From positions 1,550,001 through 1,614,000 of the forward strand of contig NZ_JACSMD010000001.1 in assembly GCF_018618475.1 (NCBI RefSeq): a stretch of 64,000 nt of DNA. The letters run 5' to 3'. A model generated the notes under the pieces. The model ran no database searches. It had not been told where the DNA came from and saw only the letters and a program-made list of their open reading frames with translations. This DNA comes from Exiguobacterium sp. s122. GTDB taxonomy: Bacteria > Bacillota > Bacilli > Exiguobacteriales > Exiguobacteriaceae. Made by a program: the position numbers and the translations under genes. Below, in pieces: positions 37,548-47,048 of the stretch (within the stretch, counting starts at the first letter, position 1; each line of letters begins with the position of its first letter).

Positions 37548-38429
37548 CTACTTTCTCGGATGTGTTGCTTGATAGACTGCCCGTAGCCGTTCGGTCGACA
37601 CGTGCGTATAACGCCCCGTCGTCGACAGCGATTCGTGACCGAGTAATTCTTGAACGGCACGAAGATCAGCCCCGCGCTCAAGTAAATCGGTCGCAAAGCT
37701 GTGGCGGAGCGAGTGCGGCGTCAACGGTTTTTGAAGACCACCGCGTTTTCGCAGCCGCTTCATGACATACCGGACTTGGTCTGTTGTCACTCGATTCCCT
37801 TTTTGACTGAGAAATAAAGCCGTTTCCTCGGTGCCAGTATGCGCTCCTCTCACGAGTAGATAGCGGTCGAGCGCTTCCATCGCATATCGCCCGATCGGGA
37901 TGTATCGTTCCTTCTTCCCTTTCCCGACGACATGGACAAAGCCGAGCACCTTATCGTACGACGCGACATCCATCCCGCACAGTTCCGCCACTCGCATCCC
38001 GGTGCCGTACAACATCTCGACGATGGCGACGTCGCGCGCTTGGAGGAACGGGTCCTCTTCGGCTGCCGCTGCCATCAGCAACTGTTCCACCTCGCTCGGT
38101 ACCGCAAACGCTGGTAACGACTTGCGCCGCTTCGGTGACGTCAATCCATGGAACAGCGGTTCGCCCCCGTTTTCACGGGCGATGAACTTCCCGAACTGTT
38201 TCAGGCATGACACTTTTTGTGAGACGGTCGTCGTTTTGGCGTCTGCCTCGTAAAGGGCATATAAATAACGCCGCGCCGACTCCACATCATACGGATCAAG
38301 ATGTGTCGTTTGGCAATAAACGGCGTACTGGTCGAGTGTCTGCCCATAAGAGCGTTTCGTGTGAGGCGACAGTCGTCGTTCGACTTGGCAATAGCGTAAA
38401 AATGATTGTAGATCCTCGCCGAATCCCAT
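37548..38429 (-). CDS. xerC: Tyrosine recombinase XerC (CodV)
   Basis: XerC resolves chromosome dimers at dif together with XerD. The 293-residue protein has an N-terminal SAM-like core-binding domain (about 1-85) and a catalytic domain with Arg146, a Lys in the G-K-G-K-K beta hairpin near 170-173, His239, Arg242, His265 and the nucleophile Tyr274. Position upstream of hslVU-codY matches codV of B. subtilis, so it is a housekeeping recombinase and not a phage integrase. It is the first gene of its unit, with a promoter at 38485-38513. Confidence 0.96.
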   Translation of the reverse strand: MGFGEDLQSFLRYCQVERRLSPHTKRSYGQTLDQYAVYCQTTHLDPYDVESARRYLYALYEADAKTTTVSQKVSCLKQFGKFIARENGGEPLFHGLTSPKRRKSLPAFAVPSEVEQLLMAAAAEEDPFLQARDVAIVEMLYGTGMRVAELCGMDVASYDKVLGFVHVVGKGKKERYIPIGRYAMEALDRYLLVRGAHTGTEETALFLSQKGNRVTTDQVRYVMKRLRKRGGLQKPLTPHSLRHSFATDLLERGADLRAVQELLGHESLSTTGRYTHVSTERLRAVYQATHPRK

Positions 38430-38484
38430 TCGCTCGCCCCCTTGTTTTTGGCATAAAAACGCCTGTTCCCGTCAAATCGAAATT

Positions 38485-38513
38485 AGCATAGCATACAGAA
38501 TGTAAGGTGACAA
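38485..38513 (-). promoter_or_regulatory. Sigma-A-type promoter of xerC-hslVU-codY
   Basis: On the minus strand TTGTCA (38508-38513) and TATGCT (38485-38490) are 17 nt apart, giving a start near 38478 and a leader of about 50 nt before xerC. Confidence 0.75.
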
Positions 38514-38526
38514 TAGATAGCCCTTC

Positions 38527-38551
38527 AATAATCTGAAAATTTTCAAAGTGT
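38527..38551. promoter_or_regulatory. CodY-box-like site next to the xerC-codY promoter
   Basis: The plus strand reads AATAATCTGAAAAT at 38527-38540, matching 12 of 14 positions of AATTTTCWGAAAAT. A second partial match (10 of 14) starts at 38538, and the 12-bp palindrome TGAAAATTTTCA lies where they join. The sites are 13 nt upstream of the -35 element, suggesting CodY control of its own operon. This is sequence match only. Confidence 0.5.
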
Positions 38552-38590
38552 TGTACAAATTACACAATTGAAATTTAAATTCAGAAAAAA

Positions 38591-38611
38591 GGAAGCCAAA
38601 TAATGGCTCCC
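38591..38611 (-). terminator. Terminator after trmFO
   Basis: On the minus strand GGGAGCCA and TGGCTTCC pair (one G-T pair) around a 5-nt loop, followed by TTTTTTC. This closes the topA-trmFO unit. Confidence 0.85.
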
Positions 38612-38616
38612 TTCCC

Positions 38617-39924
38617 TTAAATCTCTTTATACTGTTGAATCGTCTCAAGGGCACGATTGGCGTACTTCTCGTAACGTTCTTGTTTCTTCATTTTCTTAGG
38701 CGCGTCTTCAAGCGACGGCACAAGTCCAAAGTTGGCGTTCATCGGTTGGAAGTGCTTTCCGTCCGTCGTCGTGATGTAGTGCGCCATCGAACCGAGCATC
38801 GTCTCACGTGGGAGCACGACCAATTCTTCCCCTTGAATCAGTTTGGCCGCATTGATCCCGGCGAGGAGTCCTGAAGCGGCTGACTCGACGTAACCTTCGA
38901 CGCCCGTCATTTGTCCGGCGAAGAAGAGTGTGTCACGCGTACGTGCCTGATATGTCGGCTTGAGCAAGTTCGGCGAGTTGATGAACGTGTTACGGTGCAT
39001 CACACCGTAACGGACGATCTCAGCGTTCTCAAGTCCCGGGATGAGTTGGATGATTCGTTTCTGCTCGCCCCATTTCAAATGGGTCTGGAACCCGACCAAG
39101 TTGAAAAGCGTCCCGGCCGAGTTGTCTTGACGAAGTTGTACGACCGCATGCGGACGCTTATTCGTCTTCGGATCTTCAAGGCCGACCGGTTTCATCGGTC
39201 CGAACAGAAGCGTCTTTTTCCCGCGCTGGGCGAGCACCTCGAACGGCATGCAGCCTTCGAAATAAATCTCTTTCTCAAATTCTTTGAGCGGGACGACTTC
39301 GGCTTTGACGAGTTCGTCATAGAAGACATCGAACTCTTCTTCTGTCATCGGACAGTTCAAGTACGCCGCCTCGCCTTTGTCGTAACGCGATTTCAAGTAA
39401 ACTTTGTCTCGATCGATTGTCTCGCCGTCAAGAATCGGAGCCGCCGCGTCGTAGAAGTACAAGTAGTCTTCGCCTGTGAACGCTTTGAGCGAAGCCGACA
39501 AGTCAGGTGACGTGAGCGGCCCCGTCGCCACGATGACGATGCCGTCTGGAATCGCTTGAATCTCTTCGTTGTGAACGGTCACGTTCGGATGGTTCTTTAG
39601 CGTGTCAGTGACGAAGCCGGCAAAGTCATGCCGATCGACGGCAAGGGCGCCACCGGCAGGGACGCTCGCCGTATCCGCCGCTTTCAAGATGAGTGAGTCG
39701 AGCGTGCGCATTTCTTCTTTTAATACGCCGACTGCGTTTTGCAGACCGTTCGCCCGAAGCGAGTTCGAGCAGACGAGCTCTGCGAATTGATCGGTATGGT
39801 GGGCCGGTGTCTGACGGACCGGTCTCATTTCATATAAATCGACTTGAATCCCGCGCTTCGCGAGTTGCCAAGCCGCCTCGGAACCGGCAAGCCCGGCCCC
39901 GATGACAGTTACACGTTGTGACAA
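38617..39924 (-). CDS. trmFO: Methylenetetrahydrofolate-tRNA-(uracil-5-)-methyltransferase TrmFO
   Basis: TrmFO makes 5-methyluridine at tRNA position 54 using methylene-THF and FAD. The 435-residue protein has the FAD-binding [10 protein letters not shown] motif near residue 9, the conserved C-S-N-S-L-R segment near 53 and the [14 protein letters not shown] motif near 350. I set the start at the TTG at 39924, 5-6 nt after GAGGAGG. This gives the family length, whereas the longer frame overlaps topA by 49 nt. The ribosome site lies within the topA stop region. Confidence 0.95.
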   Translation of the reverse strand: MSQRVTVIGAGLAGSEAAWQLAKRGIQVDLYEMRPVRQTPAHHTDQFAELVCSNSLRANGLQNAVGVLKEEMRTLDSLILKAADTASVPAGGALAVDRHDFAGFVTDTLKNHPNVTVHNEEIQAIPDGIVIVATGPLTSPDLSASLKAFTGEDYLYFYDAAAPILDGETIDRDKVYLKSRYDKGEAAYLNCPMTEEEFDVFYDELVKAEVVPLKEFEKEIYFEGCMPFEVLAQRGKKTLLFGPMKPVGLEDPKTNKRPHAVVQLRQDNSAGTLFNLVGFQTHLKWGEQKRIIQLIPGLENAEIVRYGVMHRNTFINSPNLLKPTYQARTRDTLFFAGQMTGVEGYVESAASGLLAGINAAKLIQGEELVVLPRETMLGSMAHYITTTDGKHFQPMNANFGLVPSLEDAPKKMKKQERYEKYANRALETIQQYKEI

Positions 39925-39926
39925 TC

Positions 39927-42023
39927 TTAATCCTCCTCTTGCTGATGTACCTCGGTATGGGTACAGTTCGTACATTGATATTTGACGCCGTCTTTAATTT
40001 TCTTCTCGACCATCATGTGATCACATTCCGGACAAGGTTTTGCGACCGGTTTGTCCCAAGAAACGAACTCACAATCCGGATAGTTCGAGCATCCGTAGAA
40101 CAGACGCCCTTTCTTGCTGCGTCGTTCGACGACTTGACCGTCTTTACAGCTCGGACACGGGACGCCAATCTCGACTTGAACCGGCTTCGTGTTCGTACAG
40201 TTTGGGAAACCAGAACAAGCCATGAATTTGCCGTAGCGCCCCATCTTGATGACCATCGGCGAACCGCAAATCTCACAATCGATTCCGGCCGGCTCATCTT
40301 TCACTTCAATCTTCTCAATTTCTGACTCGGCCCGTTTCAACCGTTTCTCGAAACTGCGATAAATCGGAGCGACGACATCGGTCCATGCCACTTCCTCGTT
40401 CTCGATGGAGTCGAGCAGTGTTTCCATGTCGGCCGTGAACTGGACGGTAATGAAGTCGTTGAAGTATTCGTCAATCATTTCGATGACGAGCTCACCGAGT
40501 TCGGTCGGGACGAACTTCTTCTCTTCTAACACGACATAGCCACGTTTTTGAATCGTGTCGAGCGTCGGCGCATACGTCGATGGACGACCGATCCCGAGCT
40601 CTTCCATCGCACGAACGAGTCGGGCTTCCGTATAGCGCGGCGGCGGTTGCGTGAAGTGTTGTTTCGGCTCGATCGTTTCGAAGGCGACCGTGTCGTCCAC
40701 TTCAAGCGGTGGCAATAACCCTTCCTTCTCAGGGTTCACTTCTTCGATATCATCGTCTTTTGACTCGATATACACTTTCATGAAACCAGGGAACTTGACA
40801 GTCGATCCGTTCGCACGGAACGTCATCCCGTTCGACTCGACATCGATTTTCACCGTGTCAAGAACAGCCGGTGCCATTTGGCTCGCGATGAGCCGTTCCC
40901 AAATGAGTTTATACAACCGGAGTTGGTCTCGTGATAAGTACGGCTTCATCATGGCCGGGTCACGCAACGCCGACGTCGGACGAATCGCTTCGTGCGCGTC
41001 CTGAGCGTTCGTCGCTTTCTTCTCTTTTTGCTTTTGAAGCGCGATGTACTCTTCCCCGAACGTCGACTCAATATACTCTTTCGCTTCGGCTTTCGCCAAA
41101 TCCGAGATTCGCGTCGAATCGGTACGCATGTATGTGATTAAACCGACCGTTCCTTCTTTTTTGCCGAGGTCGATTCCTTCATACAACTGCTGGGCAAGCA
41201 TCATCGTCTTCTTCGCCCGGAAGTTCAGCTTGCGGGCGGCATCTTGCTGAAGCGAACTCGTTGTGAACGGGAGGGACGGATTTCGTTTCCGCTCTTTCTT
41301 CGTGACATCGACGACGTTGAACGTATCCCCGATCGTGTCGAGTACTTCGTTGGCGTCAGCCTCCGTCTTCAACTCAACCTTTTTGCCGTCTTTTCCGAAG
41401 AACGACGTCTCGAACGTCTCCCCGTCATGATTGAGATTCAGCTTAATCGTCCAGTACTCTTCCGGATCGAAGGCGTTGATTTCCCGCTCGCGGTCGATAA
41501 TCATTTTGACAGCGACCGACTGAACACGTCCAGCCGACAATCCCTTTTTCACTTTCTTCCATAATAATGGGCTCATCCCGTATCCAACGAGACGGTCCAA
41601 AATGCGTCGTGCCTGTTGGGCATCGACGAGATCATGATTGATTTTACGTGGATGTTTGAACGATTCTTTAATCGCATCTTTCGTGATCTCGTTGAAGACG
41701 ACACGACATTCCGTCGTCTCATCGACACCGAGGGCACGGGCTAAATGCCAAGCGATGGCTTCCCCTTCGCGATCCGGGTCAGCCGCGAGAAAGATTTTCG
41801 TCGCTTTTTTGGCGGCCGTCTTCAATTCTTTTAAAACGGGGCCTTTACCACGAATCGTAATATACTTCGGTTCGAAGTCATGTTCGACGTCGACACCGAG
41901 CTGACTCTTCGGTAAGTCGATGACGTGACCCATCGAAGCTTTAACTGTGTAATTTGATCCTAAATACCGTTTAATCGTTTTTGCTTTCGCAGGTGATTCG
42001 ACGATCACCAAATATTTTGCCAT
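39927..42023 (-). CDS. topA: DNA topoisomerase I
   Basis: TopA relaxes negative supercoils by cutting one strand. The 698-residue protein has the N-terminal Toprim domain (E9 in V-I-V-E-S-P and D82-P-D84 in D-P-D-R-E-G-E), the nucleophile Tyr298 in [10 protein letters not shown] and the clamp domains. At the C-terminus are three C4 zinc ribbons (C-E-I-C..C-S-G-F-P-N-C, C-P-S-C..C-S-N-Y-P-D-C, C-P-E-C..C-T-N-C). It has its own promoter (42063-42092) and is followed by trmFO after 2 nt. Confidence 0.97.
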   Translation of the reverse strand: MAKYLVIVESPAKAKTIKRYLGSNYTVKASMGHVIDLPKSQLGVDVEHDFEPKYITIRGKGPVLKELKTAAKKATKIFLAADPDREGEAIAWHLARALGVDETTECRVVFNEITKDAIKESFKHPRKINHDLVDAQQARRILDRLVGYGMSPLLWKKVKKGLSAGRVQSVAVKMIIDREREINAFDPEEYWTIKLNLNHDGETFETSFFGKDGKKVELKTEADANEVLDTIGDTFNVVDVTKKERKRNPSLPFTTSSLQQDAARKLNFRAKKTMMLAQQLYEGIDLGKKEGTVGLITYMRTDSTRISDLAKAEAKEYIESTFGEEYIALQKQKEKKATNAQDAHEAIRPTSALRDPAMMKPYLSRDQLRLYKLIWERLIASQMAPAVLDTVKIDVESNGMTFRANGSTVKFPGFMKVYIESKDDDIEEVNPEKEGLLPPLEVDDTVAFETIEPKQHFTQPPPRYTEARLVRAMEELGIGRPSTYAPTLDTIQKRGYVVLEEKKFVPTELGELVIEMIDEYFNDFITVQFTADMETLLDSIENEEVAWTDVVAPIYRSFEKRLKRAESEIEKIEVKDEPAGIDCEICGSPMVIKMGRYGKFMACSGFPNCTNTKPVQVEIGVPCPSCKDGQVVERRSKKGRLFYGCSNYPDCEFVSWDKPVAKPCPECDHMMVEKKIKDGVKYQCTNCTHTEVHQQEED

Positions 42024-42062
42024 ACATCTGCTCCCCTTTTAGAGGTCATTTAAATCCCTACC

Positions 42063-42092
42063 ATAATATTCATGTTCTCGATCATTTGTCAA
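42063..42092 (-). promoter_or_regulatory. Sigma-A-type promoter of topA-trmFO
   Basis: On the minus strand a consensus TTGACA (42087-42092) and TATTAT (42063-42068) are separated by 18 nt. The -35 overlaps the dprA stop codon. Confidence 0.75.
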
Positions 42093-42877
42093 CGTGCAAT
42101 CATGAGATCGTTTAGAAATTGATCGGGATTCGTCAATGGAATCGCACCTTCTTCAATCAATCGGTTCGGTCCGGCGGCCAGTGCATCGAGCGGGCTTCCC
42201 GGGACGGCAAACACCGTCTTTCCTTGCTCGAGCGCATGGCTGACTGTATTCATCGTCCCACTTTGTTCCCTACCTTGAATCACGACGAGACGATCCCCGA
42301 GGCCGCTAACGAGACGGTTCCGTTCCAAAAATTGAAATTTTTTAACGGACGTGTCCGGCACGTATTCGCTCAACAATAAACCATTTCGTTCAATCCGGTC
42401 AAATAACGGACGGTGAACGGCCGGATAGAGATGGGAAAAGCCTGCCCCGAGCACGGCAACGGTCGGGCGGTTACGGGCGAGGGACGCTTCATGCACGAGC
42501 CCGTCGATTCCTTTCGCACCCCCTGAAATCGAGACAGTTTCTTCTATTAAAGGGTGCAAATATTCGACGAGCGGACGACTGATGCGATTCAATTCACGAC
42601 TTCCGACCAATGCGGTCGTTCTTTCATGTAGTACCTCTAAATCCCCTCGGTAAAACAAACAGTACGGTGGGTTCGGGATCGTGAGGAGTTGCGTCGGGAA
42701 CGACGGGTCTTCCCACGTAATAAAGTTCTCGTACGTCTCGGTACTCCTCGTCACTCGTTCCATCTTTCTTAACACGGAAGCGGACGCCACATACGCATCG
42801 AGCGTACCTGATAAATAATGATGAACGAACTCGACAGGCAACCGTTCGGCTGCGAAACGCGCTATTGTTTGATTCAT
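42089..42877 (-). CDS. dprA: DNA-processing protein DprA (Smf)
   Basis: DprA loads RecA on incoming single-stranded DNA in transformation. The 262-residue protein has a small N-terminal helical part and the Rossmann-like domain with V-G-S-R near residue 91, S-G-G-A-K-G-I-D near 118, and G-T-x-x-T-V-type and V-P-G-S motifs (S-G-T-M-N-T-V; F-A-V-P-G-S-P) near 205-230. It ends soon after the Rossmann domain, without a winged-helix extension. The ATG at 42877 fits AAAGGAG. It follows the sucD terminator, and no promoter of its own was seen. Confidence 0.94.
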   Translation of the reverse strand: MNQTIARFAAERLPVEFVHHYLSGTLDAYVASASVLRKMERVTRSTETYENFITWEDPSFPTQLLTIPNPPYCLFYRGDLEVLHERTTALVGSRELNRISRPLVEYLHPLIEETVSISGGAKGIDGLVHEASLARNRPTVAVLGAGFSHLYPAVHRPLFDRIERNGLLLSEYVPDTSVKKFQFLERNRLVSGLGDRLVVIQGREQSGTMNTVSHALEQGKTVFAVPGSPLDALAAGPNRLIEEGAIPLTNPDQFLNDLMIAR

Positions 42878-42898
42878 CACAATCTCCTTTATAAGAAA

Positions 42899-42920
42899 GA
42901 GGGATGAATCCTCATCCCTC
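42899..42920 (-). terminator. Terminator after sucD
   Basis: Nine-base arms GAGGGATGA and TCATCCCTC (42899-42907, 42912-42920) pair around a 4-nt loop. On the minus strand TTTCTTAT follows. It separates sucCD from dprA, probably incompletely. Confidence 0.75.
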
Positions 42921-42934
42921 AAGCCCGAGTTCAC

Positions 42935-43852
42935 TTATGTCGTCGGTTGACCCGTCACACAAGCATCGTATATCCCTTTGTCTTTCAATACGCGAATAAG
43001 CGTTTCGCCGATGACAGCTGGCGTCTCAGCCACTTCAATGCCGTTGGCGTTGAGTGTCTTGATTTTCTCTGCTGCCGTTCCTTTACCACCAGAAATGATC
43101 GCGCCGGCGTGACCCATCCGCTTGCCCTCTGGTGCCGTTTGTCCACCGATGAAGCCGATAACTGGCTTCGTCATGTTTGCTTTCACCCACTCGGCCGCTT
43201 CTTCTTCCGCAGTCCCACCGATTTCTCCAATCATGATGACCGCTTTCGTATCTTCGTCTTCATTGAACGCTTTAAGCGTATCGATGAAGTTTGTTCCGTT
43301 GACCGGGTCGCCCCCGATGCCGACTGCCGTCGATTGCCCGATACCAGCCGTCGTCAACTGATGGACTGCCTCATACGTGAGCGTCCCTGAACGCGACACG
43401 ATGCCGACGTGTCCTTTTGTATGGATATAGCCTGGCATGATCCCAAGCTTTGCTTCCCCTGGTGTGATAATCCCTGGGCAGTTCGGTCCGATTAAACGAG
43501 CCGGCTTGTCCTCAAGGTATCGTTTCACTTGAATCATATCGATGACCGGAATGCCTTCTGTGATACAAATGATGAGTTCGATTCCGCTATCGGCCGCTTC
43601 CATGATTGAGTCAGCAGCGAACGCTGGTGGCACGTAAATGATTGACGCGTTCGCACCAGTCGCCTCGACTGCCTCTGATACCGTGTTGAAGACCGGCACG
43701 CCATCAAGAACGGTCGTGCCACCTTTACCAGGCGTCACGCCTCCAACTAACTTCGTGTTATAAGCCAACATCTGCTCGCCGTGGAACAGACCTTGTTTCC
43801 CTGTGATCCCTTGAATGATCACTTTTGTATCTTGATTCGCCCAAATACTCAT
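42935..43852 (-). CDS. sucD: Succinyl-CoA ligase alpha subunit
   Basis: SucCD interconverts succinyl-CoA and succinate with nucleotide triphosphate formation in the TCA cycle. The alpha subunit of 305 residues has the CoA-binding Rossmann fold (I-Q-G-I-T-G-K-Q-G near residue 13), the G-P-N-C-P-G motif near 124 and the phospho-histidine site M-G-H-A-G-A-I near 250. It follows sucC by 12 nt with ribosome site AAGGGGG. Confidence 0.97.
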   Translation of the reverse strand: MSIWANQDTKVIIQGITGKQGLFHGEQMLAYNTKLVGGVTPGKGGTTVLDGVPVFNTVSEAVEATGANASIIYVPPAFAADSIMEAADSGIELIICITEGIPVIDMIQVKRYLEDKPARLIGPNCPGIITPGEAKLGIMPGYIHTKGHVGIVSRSGTLTYEAVHQLTTAGIGQSTAVGIGGDPVNGTNFIDTLKAFNEDEDTKAVIMIGEIGGTAEEEAAEWVKANMTKPVIGFIGGQTAPEGKRMGHAGAIISGGKGTAAEKIKTLNANGIEVAETPAVIGETLIRVLKDKGIYDACVTGQPTT

Positions 43853-43864
43853 GTCGTTTCCCCC

Positions 43865-45025
43865 TTATCGAACGAGTGCTGCGATTTTTTCTGCACCGTC
43901 AGCCATCGAGCTCGCCGAAGTGATCGCAAGTCCAGATTCATCGAGAATGCGACGTCCCGCATCCACGTTTGTTCCCTCTAAACGCACGACGAGTGGTAAA
44001 TCGAGTCCGATTTCTTTCGTCGCCGCGACGATTCCTTCAGCGATGATGTCACACTTCATGATGCCGCCAAAAATGTTGACGAAGATTCCTTTGACTTGAT
44101 CATCTGACAAAATCAACTTGAACGCTTCTGTTACTTTTTCTTTCGTCGCACCGCCACCTACATCGAGGAAGTTGGCGGGCTCGGCGCCGTAATGCTTGAT
44201 GATATCCATCGTCGCCATGGCGAGTCCGGCACCGTTGACGAGGCATCCGATGTTCCCGTCGAGCGCGATGTAGCTTAGGTCGTGTTTCGACGCTTCGACT
44301 TCGCGTGGGTCTTCTTCCGTCGTGTCGCGCAAGTCGACGATATCGGTATGACGGTAGAGTGCGTTACTGTCGAAATTGAGTTTTGCATCGAGCGCGATGA
44401 CGTTTCCGTCTTTCGTCGTCACGAGCGGGTTGATTTCCGCAATCGTGCAATCTGTCTCGACGTAGACTTTATACAATTTCATGACCATGTCACTGAACTT
44501 GTTGACGAGTTTAGTCGGTACTTCCATTTTGAAAGCGAGACGACGAGCCTGGAACGGACGGAGTCCGACGACCGGGTCGACGATTTCTTTGTGAATCTTT
44601 TCTGGCGTATGTTCTGCGACTTCTTCGATGTCCATGCCGCCTTCAGATGAACCCATGATGACAATTCGGCCGATCGAACGGTCAAGCACAAGTCCTAAGT
44701 AAAATTCTTGATCGATTGCCGATCCTTCTTCGATGTAAAGACGTTGGACGACTTTCCCTTCCGGTCCAGTCTGATGCGTGACGAGCGTCTTGCCGAGAAT
44801 CTCAGACGCGTACTGTTTCACTTCTTCATCCGTCTTCGCAAGTTTGACACCGCCGGCTTTCCCGCGGCCACCTGCATGGATTTGTGCTTTGACAACTTTC
44901 AATTCACCGTCTAGCTTAGCGGCGGCTGAAACTGCCTCCTCAACTGTAAACGCCGGATAACCGGTCGGCACAGCGACGCCAAATGCGCGAAGCAGCTCTT
45001 TTGCCTGATACTCATGGATATTCAT
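43865..45025 (-). CDS. sucC: Succinyl-CoA ligase beta subunit (ADP-forming type)
   Basis: The beta subunit of 386 residues supplies the ATP-grasp nucleotide site and the CoA/succinate interface. It begins [12 protein letters not shown] and has the [15 protein letters not shown] segment near residue 45 and the [10 protein letters not shown] motif near 320. It heads sucCD, with its own promoter and a cre-like site that suggests catabolite control by CcpA. Confidence 0.97.
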   Translation of the reverse strand: MNIHEYQAKELLRAFGVAVPTGYPAFTVEEAVSAAAKLDGELKVVKAQIHAGGRGKAGGVKLAKTDEEVKQYASEILGKTLVTHQTGPEGKVVQRLYIEEGSAIDQEFYLGLVLDRSIGRIVIMGSSEGGMDIEEVAEHTPEKIHKEIVDPVVGLRPFQARRLAFKMEVPTKLVNKFSDMVMKLYKVYVETDCTIAEINPLVTTKDGNVIALDAKLNFDSNALYRHTDIVDLRDTTEEDPREVEASKHDLSYIALDGNIGCLVNGAGLAMATMDIIKHYGAEPANFLDVGGGATKEKVTEAFKLILSDDQVKGIFVNIFGGIMKCDIIAEGIVAATKEIGLDLPLVVRLEGTNVDAGRRILDESGLAITSASSMADGAEKIAALVR

Positions 45026-45064
45026 TTGATTTCCCCCTTAGTCCCCTTTAATATCGGCACGTCT

Positions 45065-45094
45065 ATTGTAACGAAAAACTGAAAGCGCTGTCTA
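45065..45094 (-). promoter_or_regulatory. Sigma-A-type promoter of sucCD
   Basis: On the minus strand TAGACA (45089-45094) and TACAAT (45065-45070) are 18 nt apart. A cre-like site overlaps the -35 element. Confidence 0.7.
45080..45093. promoter_or_regulatory. CcpA cre-like site over the sucCD -35
   Basis: The sequence TGAAAGCGCTGTCT matches 13 of 14 positions of the cre consensus TGWAANCGNTNWCA known from Bacillus. It covers most of the -35 hexamer, where CcpA binding would block RNA polymerase. The function is inferred from the match and position. Confidence 0.6.
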
Positions 45095-45136
45095 TCGTTC
45101 TTGCTTTAACTTTTCATCTTTTTTTCACAAATAGCG

Positions 45137-45406
45137 CTAGACATCTATGATTTTATCTTGTTCCATTTGATAAAGAAACACAAAGAGCTCCGCAATGACT
45201 TGATATAAGTCGTCTGGAATGTGCTCCTCGATCTGTAAAGCGTCGAGGAGAGATAAAAGGGCGGGGTCTTCATGAATCGGGATCCCGTTCGCCTGCGCGA
45301 GGGCGAGCATGCGCTCGGCGACAAGGCCGCCTCCTTTGGCGACGACACGAGGTGACTCCATCGTTTGCTCATACGACAAGGCGATGGCTTGTTTACGTTC
45401 AGTCAT
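45137..45406 (-). CDS. ylqH: Stand-alone FlhB C-terminal-domain-like protein (YlqH/FlhX type)
   Basis: The 89-residue protein matches the C-terminal fragment that FlhB yields by autocleavage. It shares the pattern A-[LV]-x-Y..P-x-V-V-A-K-G near the start, the A-x-x-x-G-I-P-I segment near 40 and the I-A-E-L-F-V-F-L-Y-Q end, but has no membrane helices and no N-P-T-H site. It starts after the position of that cut. It overlaps ylqG, a FliK-like gene, by 4 nt. B. subtilis has the same pair (ylqG, ylqH) beside sucC. Role not established here. Confidence 0.85.
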   Translation of the reverse strand: MTERKQAIALSYEQTMESPRVVAKGGGLVAERMLALAQANGIPIHEDPALLSLLDALQIEEHIPDDLYQVIAELFVFLYQMEQDKIIDV

Positions 45407-46242
45407 ATTCGACGGTCCACCTTTCCGAGCGGGGCAAACGGTTCTGGCAACGCCTCTACTTTTTGTTCGAACGCGAACCGTGACAGTTCATATCCCGCGT
45501 TATGTAGCGCCTCTGACAGCGTTGACTCATAGGCACGGACGTACGGGGCTAAATCGTGATGCTCGTTATACACTTTAATCGTGATTTGCCGCTTATGGAC
45601 AAGCAAATCAATTCCCGTCTCGCCGAACCGCGGCGTCTCGAGGAGAAGGACGATTCGAGCGTGGTCCGCATCAAGCATGTCGCGCTTTGGTCCTTCGAAG
45701 CGGAATTTGACGTTCTCGAACGGCCCCAAATGCGGTATGTGAAATCCGTGGGCCGCGAATGGTGTCGTTTGTAACGCGTTGAACGTCTCTTGGGCACGAA
45801 CGAACGGTTCAAACTTCGTGTCCTTCGATTTAAACAGTTCACCAATCAGTTGCTTCACGTCACTGCCGGCGCCACTATCGAGCAGTTTTTGCCCTTGTGT
45901 TTTTATGGATTGCGGTGTGTCGAGCGGTTGTCGGATGAACTTTGCAAGTTCGGCGGTGAGCAGCGCGAGCGGCGAACGGGGCACTTGCGCTTCGACCGTC
46001 TGCGGCACCACTTTTAAGACGAGCTTTGGTTCAAGTTCGGTGACGACCATTTTATACGTGACGTTCTCTTTCACATCGGCGTTCACGCCGACTCGGAACA
46101 GGCCTTGTGGCAGCTGCATGACGGCCTCCCCGCCCGGCAATAGCTGCAAGACGCGGCCGACGACCGTGTTGCCGATGAGCAATTGACGCGACGTCTGCTC
46201 TGTCACTTTGAACGGCATGACCCCTTGGTGATCGATGCGCAT
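45403..46242 (-). CDS. ylqG: FliK-like hook-length-control domain protein (YlqG type)
   Basis: The 279-residue protein has an N-terminal half with beta-rich character (G-R-V-L-Q-L-L-P-G-G-E-A near residue 30). Its C-terminal domain (about 185-260) resembles the C-terminal domain of FliK-type substrate-specificity proteins (T-P-R-F-G-E-T-G-I-D-L-L-V-H-K-R-Q-I-T-I). It lacks the motif strength needed for a firm call but matches B. subtilis YlqG by place and neighbour. It lies between rnhB and ylqH and is far from the real fliK at 26748-27812. The ribosome site is AGGAGGGG. Confidence 0.75.
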   Translation of the reverse strand: MRIDHQGVMPFKVTEQTSRQLLIGNTVVGRVLQLLPGGEAVMQLPQGLFRVGVNADVKENVTYKMVVTELEPKLVLKVVPQTVEAQVPRSPLALLTAELAKFIRQPLDTPQSIKTQGQKLLDSGAGSDVKQLIGELFKSKDTKFEPFVRAQETFNALQTTPFAAHGFHIPHLGPFENVKFRFEGPKRDMLDADHARIVLLLETPRFGETGIDLLVHKRQITIKVYNEHHDLAPYVRAYESTLSEALHNAGYELSRFAFEQKVEALPEPFAPLGKVDRRI

Positions 46243-46253
46243 CGTTTCCCCTC

Positions 46254-47006
46254 CTACATCTGTTTGATTGGTGCGAACGACTTTCTGTGAATCGGGGTGA
46301 TCCCGTGTTCGGCGAGACCGGTCAAATGGTCTTTCGTCCCATACCCCGCATTGCGTTCGAAGCCGTATCCTGGATAGATGACGGCATAGTCCTCCATCAT
46401 CTTGTCCCGTACGACTTTCGCGACGACGCTCGCGGCCGCAATCGAGACGCTCCGCGCATCGCCCTTGATCAGTGACGTTTGCGGCAGTTCGAGATTCAGG
46501 CGCATCGCATCGATCAGGAGCGCATCGACGCCATCGAGCCGCTCGACCGCTTCCTGCATCGCCAGTTTCGTCGCTTCATAAATATTCACTTCGTCGATGA
46601 CGTCGGCGGAGACGATGCCGACCCCGACCGTCGCCTCGGCCATAATTTGGTCGAAGGCGCGCTCACGCGCTCGTTTCGACATCTTCTTCGAGTCGTTCAA
46701 CCCAGGATGATAAAACGAATCAGGTAACACGACCGCGGCCGCGACGACAGGACCTGCGAGCGGACCGCGGCCCACCTCGTCTACCCCCGCGACTCGGCTA
46801 TGTCCTAAGGCGATCAACTCTCGTTCAAACGCCATCCGACTCGTGTAGTCGTCACGCTCCGCCTGTTCGTTTTGGAACTGTCTGTCTTTTTGTGCAATCA
46901 GCTTCAAGACCCCTTTACGCGTGTCAGCATCGAACGATGCACGCACCGCCTCCCACTCCACATATCGGACGGTCTCGAGCCGTCGTTTAATCTCTTCAAT
47001 CGTCAC
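46254..47006 (-). CDS. rnhB: Ribonuclease HII
   Basis: RNase HII removes ribonucleotides from DNA and RNA-DNA hybrids. The 250-residue protein has the extra N-terminal domain of about 65 residues seen in Bacillus. Its catalytic D-E-D-D set starts with G-V-D-E-V-G-R-G near residue 75, with a later Asp in L-L-I-D-A-M-R. I set the start at the GTG at 47006, 6 nt after GGAGGG. The longer frame would run through the terminator hairpin. Confidence 0.95.
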   Translation of the reverse strand: MTIEEIKRRLETVRYVEWEAVRASFDADTRKGVLKLIAQKDRQFQNEQAERDDYTSRMAFERELIALGHSRVAGVDEVGRGPLAGPVVAAAVVLPDSFYHPGLNDSKKMSKRARERAFDQIMAEATVGVGIVSADVIDEVNIYEATKLAMQEAVERLDGVDALLIDAMRLNLELPQTSLIKGDARSVSIAAASVVAKVVRDKMMEDYAVIYPGYGFERNAGYGTKDHLTGLAEHGITPIHRKSFAPIKQM

Positions 47007-47026
47007 CGTATCCCTCCTATCCAAAA

Positions 47027-47048
47027 AAGCCCTGTTTGCACAGGGCTT
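47027..47048 (-). terminator. Terminator after rbgA
   Basis: Arms AAGCCCTG and CAGGGCTT (47027-47034, 47041-47048) pair around a 6-nt loop, with TTTTTTGG at the end on the minus strand. The structure begins at the last base of the rbgA stop codon. Confidence 0.85.

Noticed and set aside
37548-38429. XerC-like recombinase as sign of a prophage or integrative element
   Set aside because: It is in the conserved codV position before hslVU-codY, and no phage genes, attachment repeats or composition shift are near.
45051-45058. Perfect SigD -10 octamer GCCGATAT on the minus strand before sucC
   Set aside because: No TAAA -35 lies 14-16 nt upstream, and the octamer is downstream of a good sigma-A -10. 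Chance match is the simpler reading.
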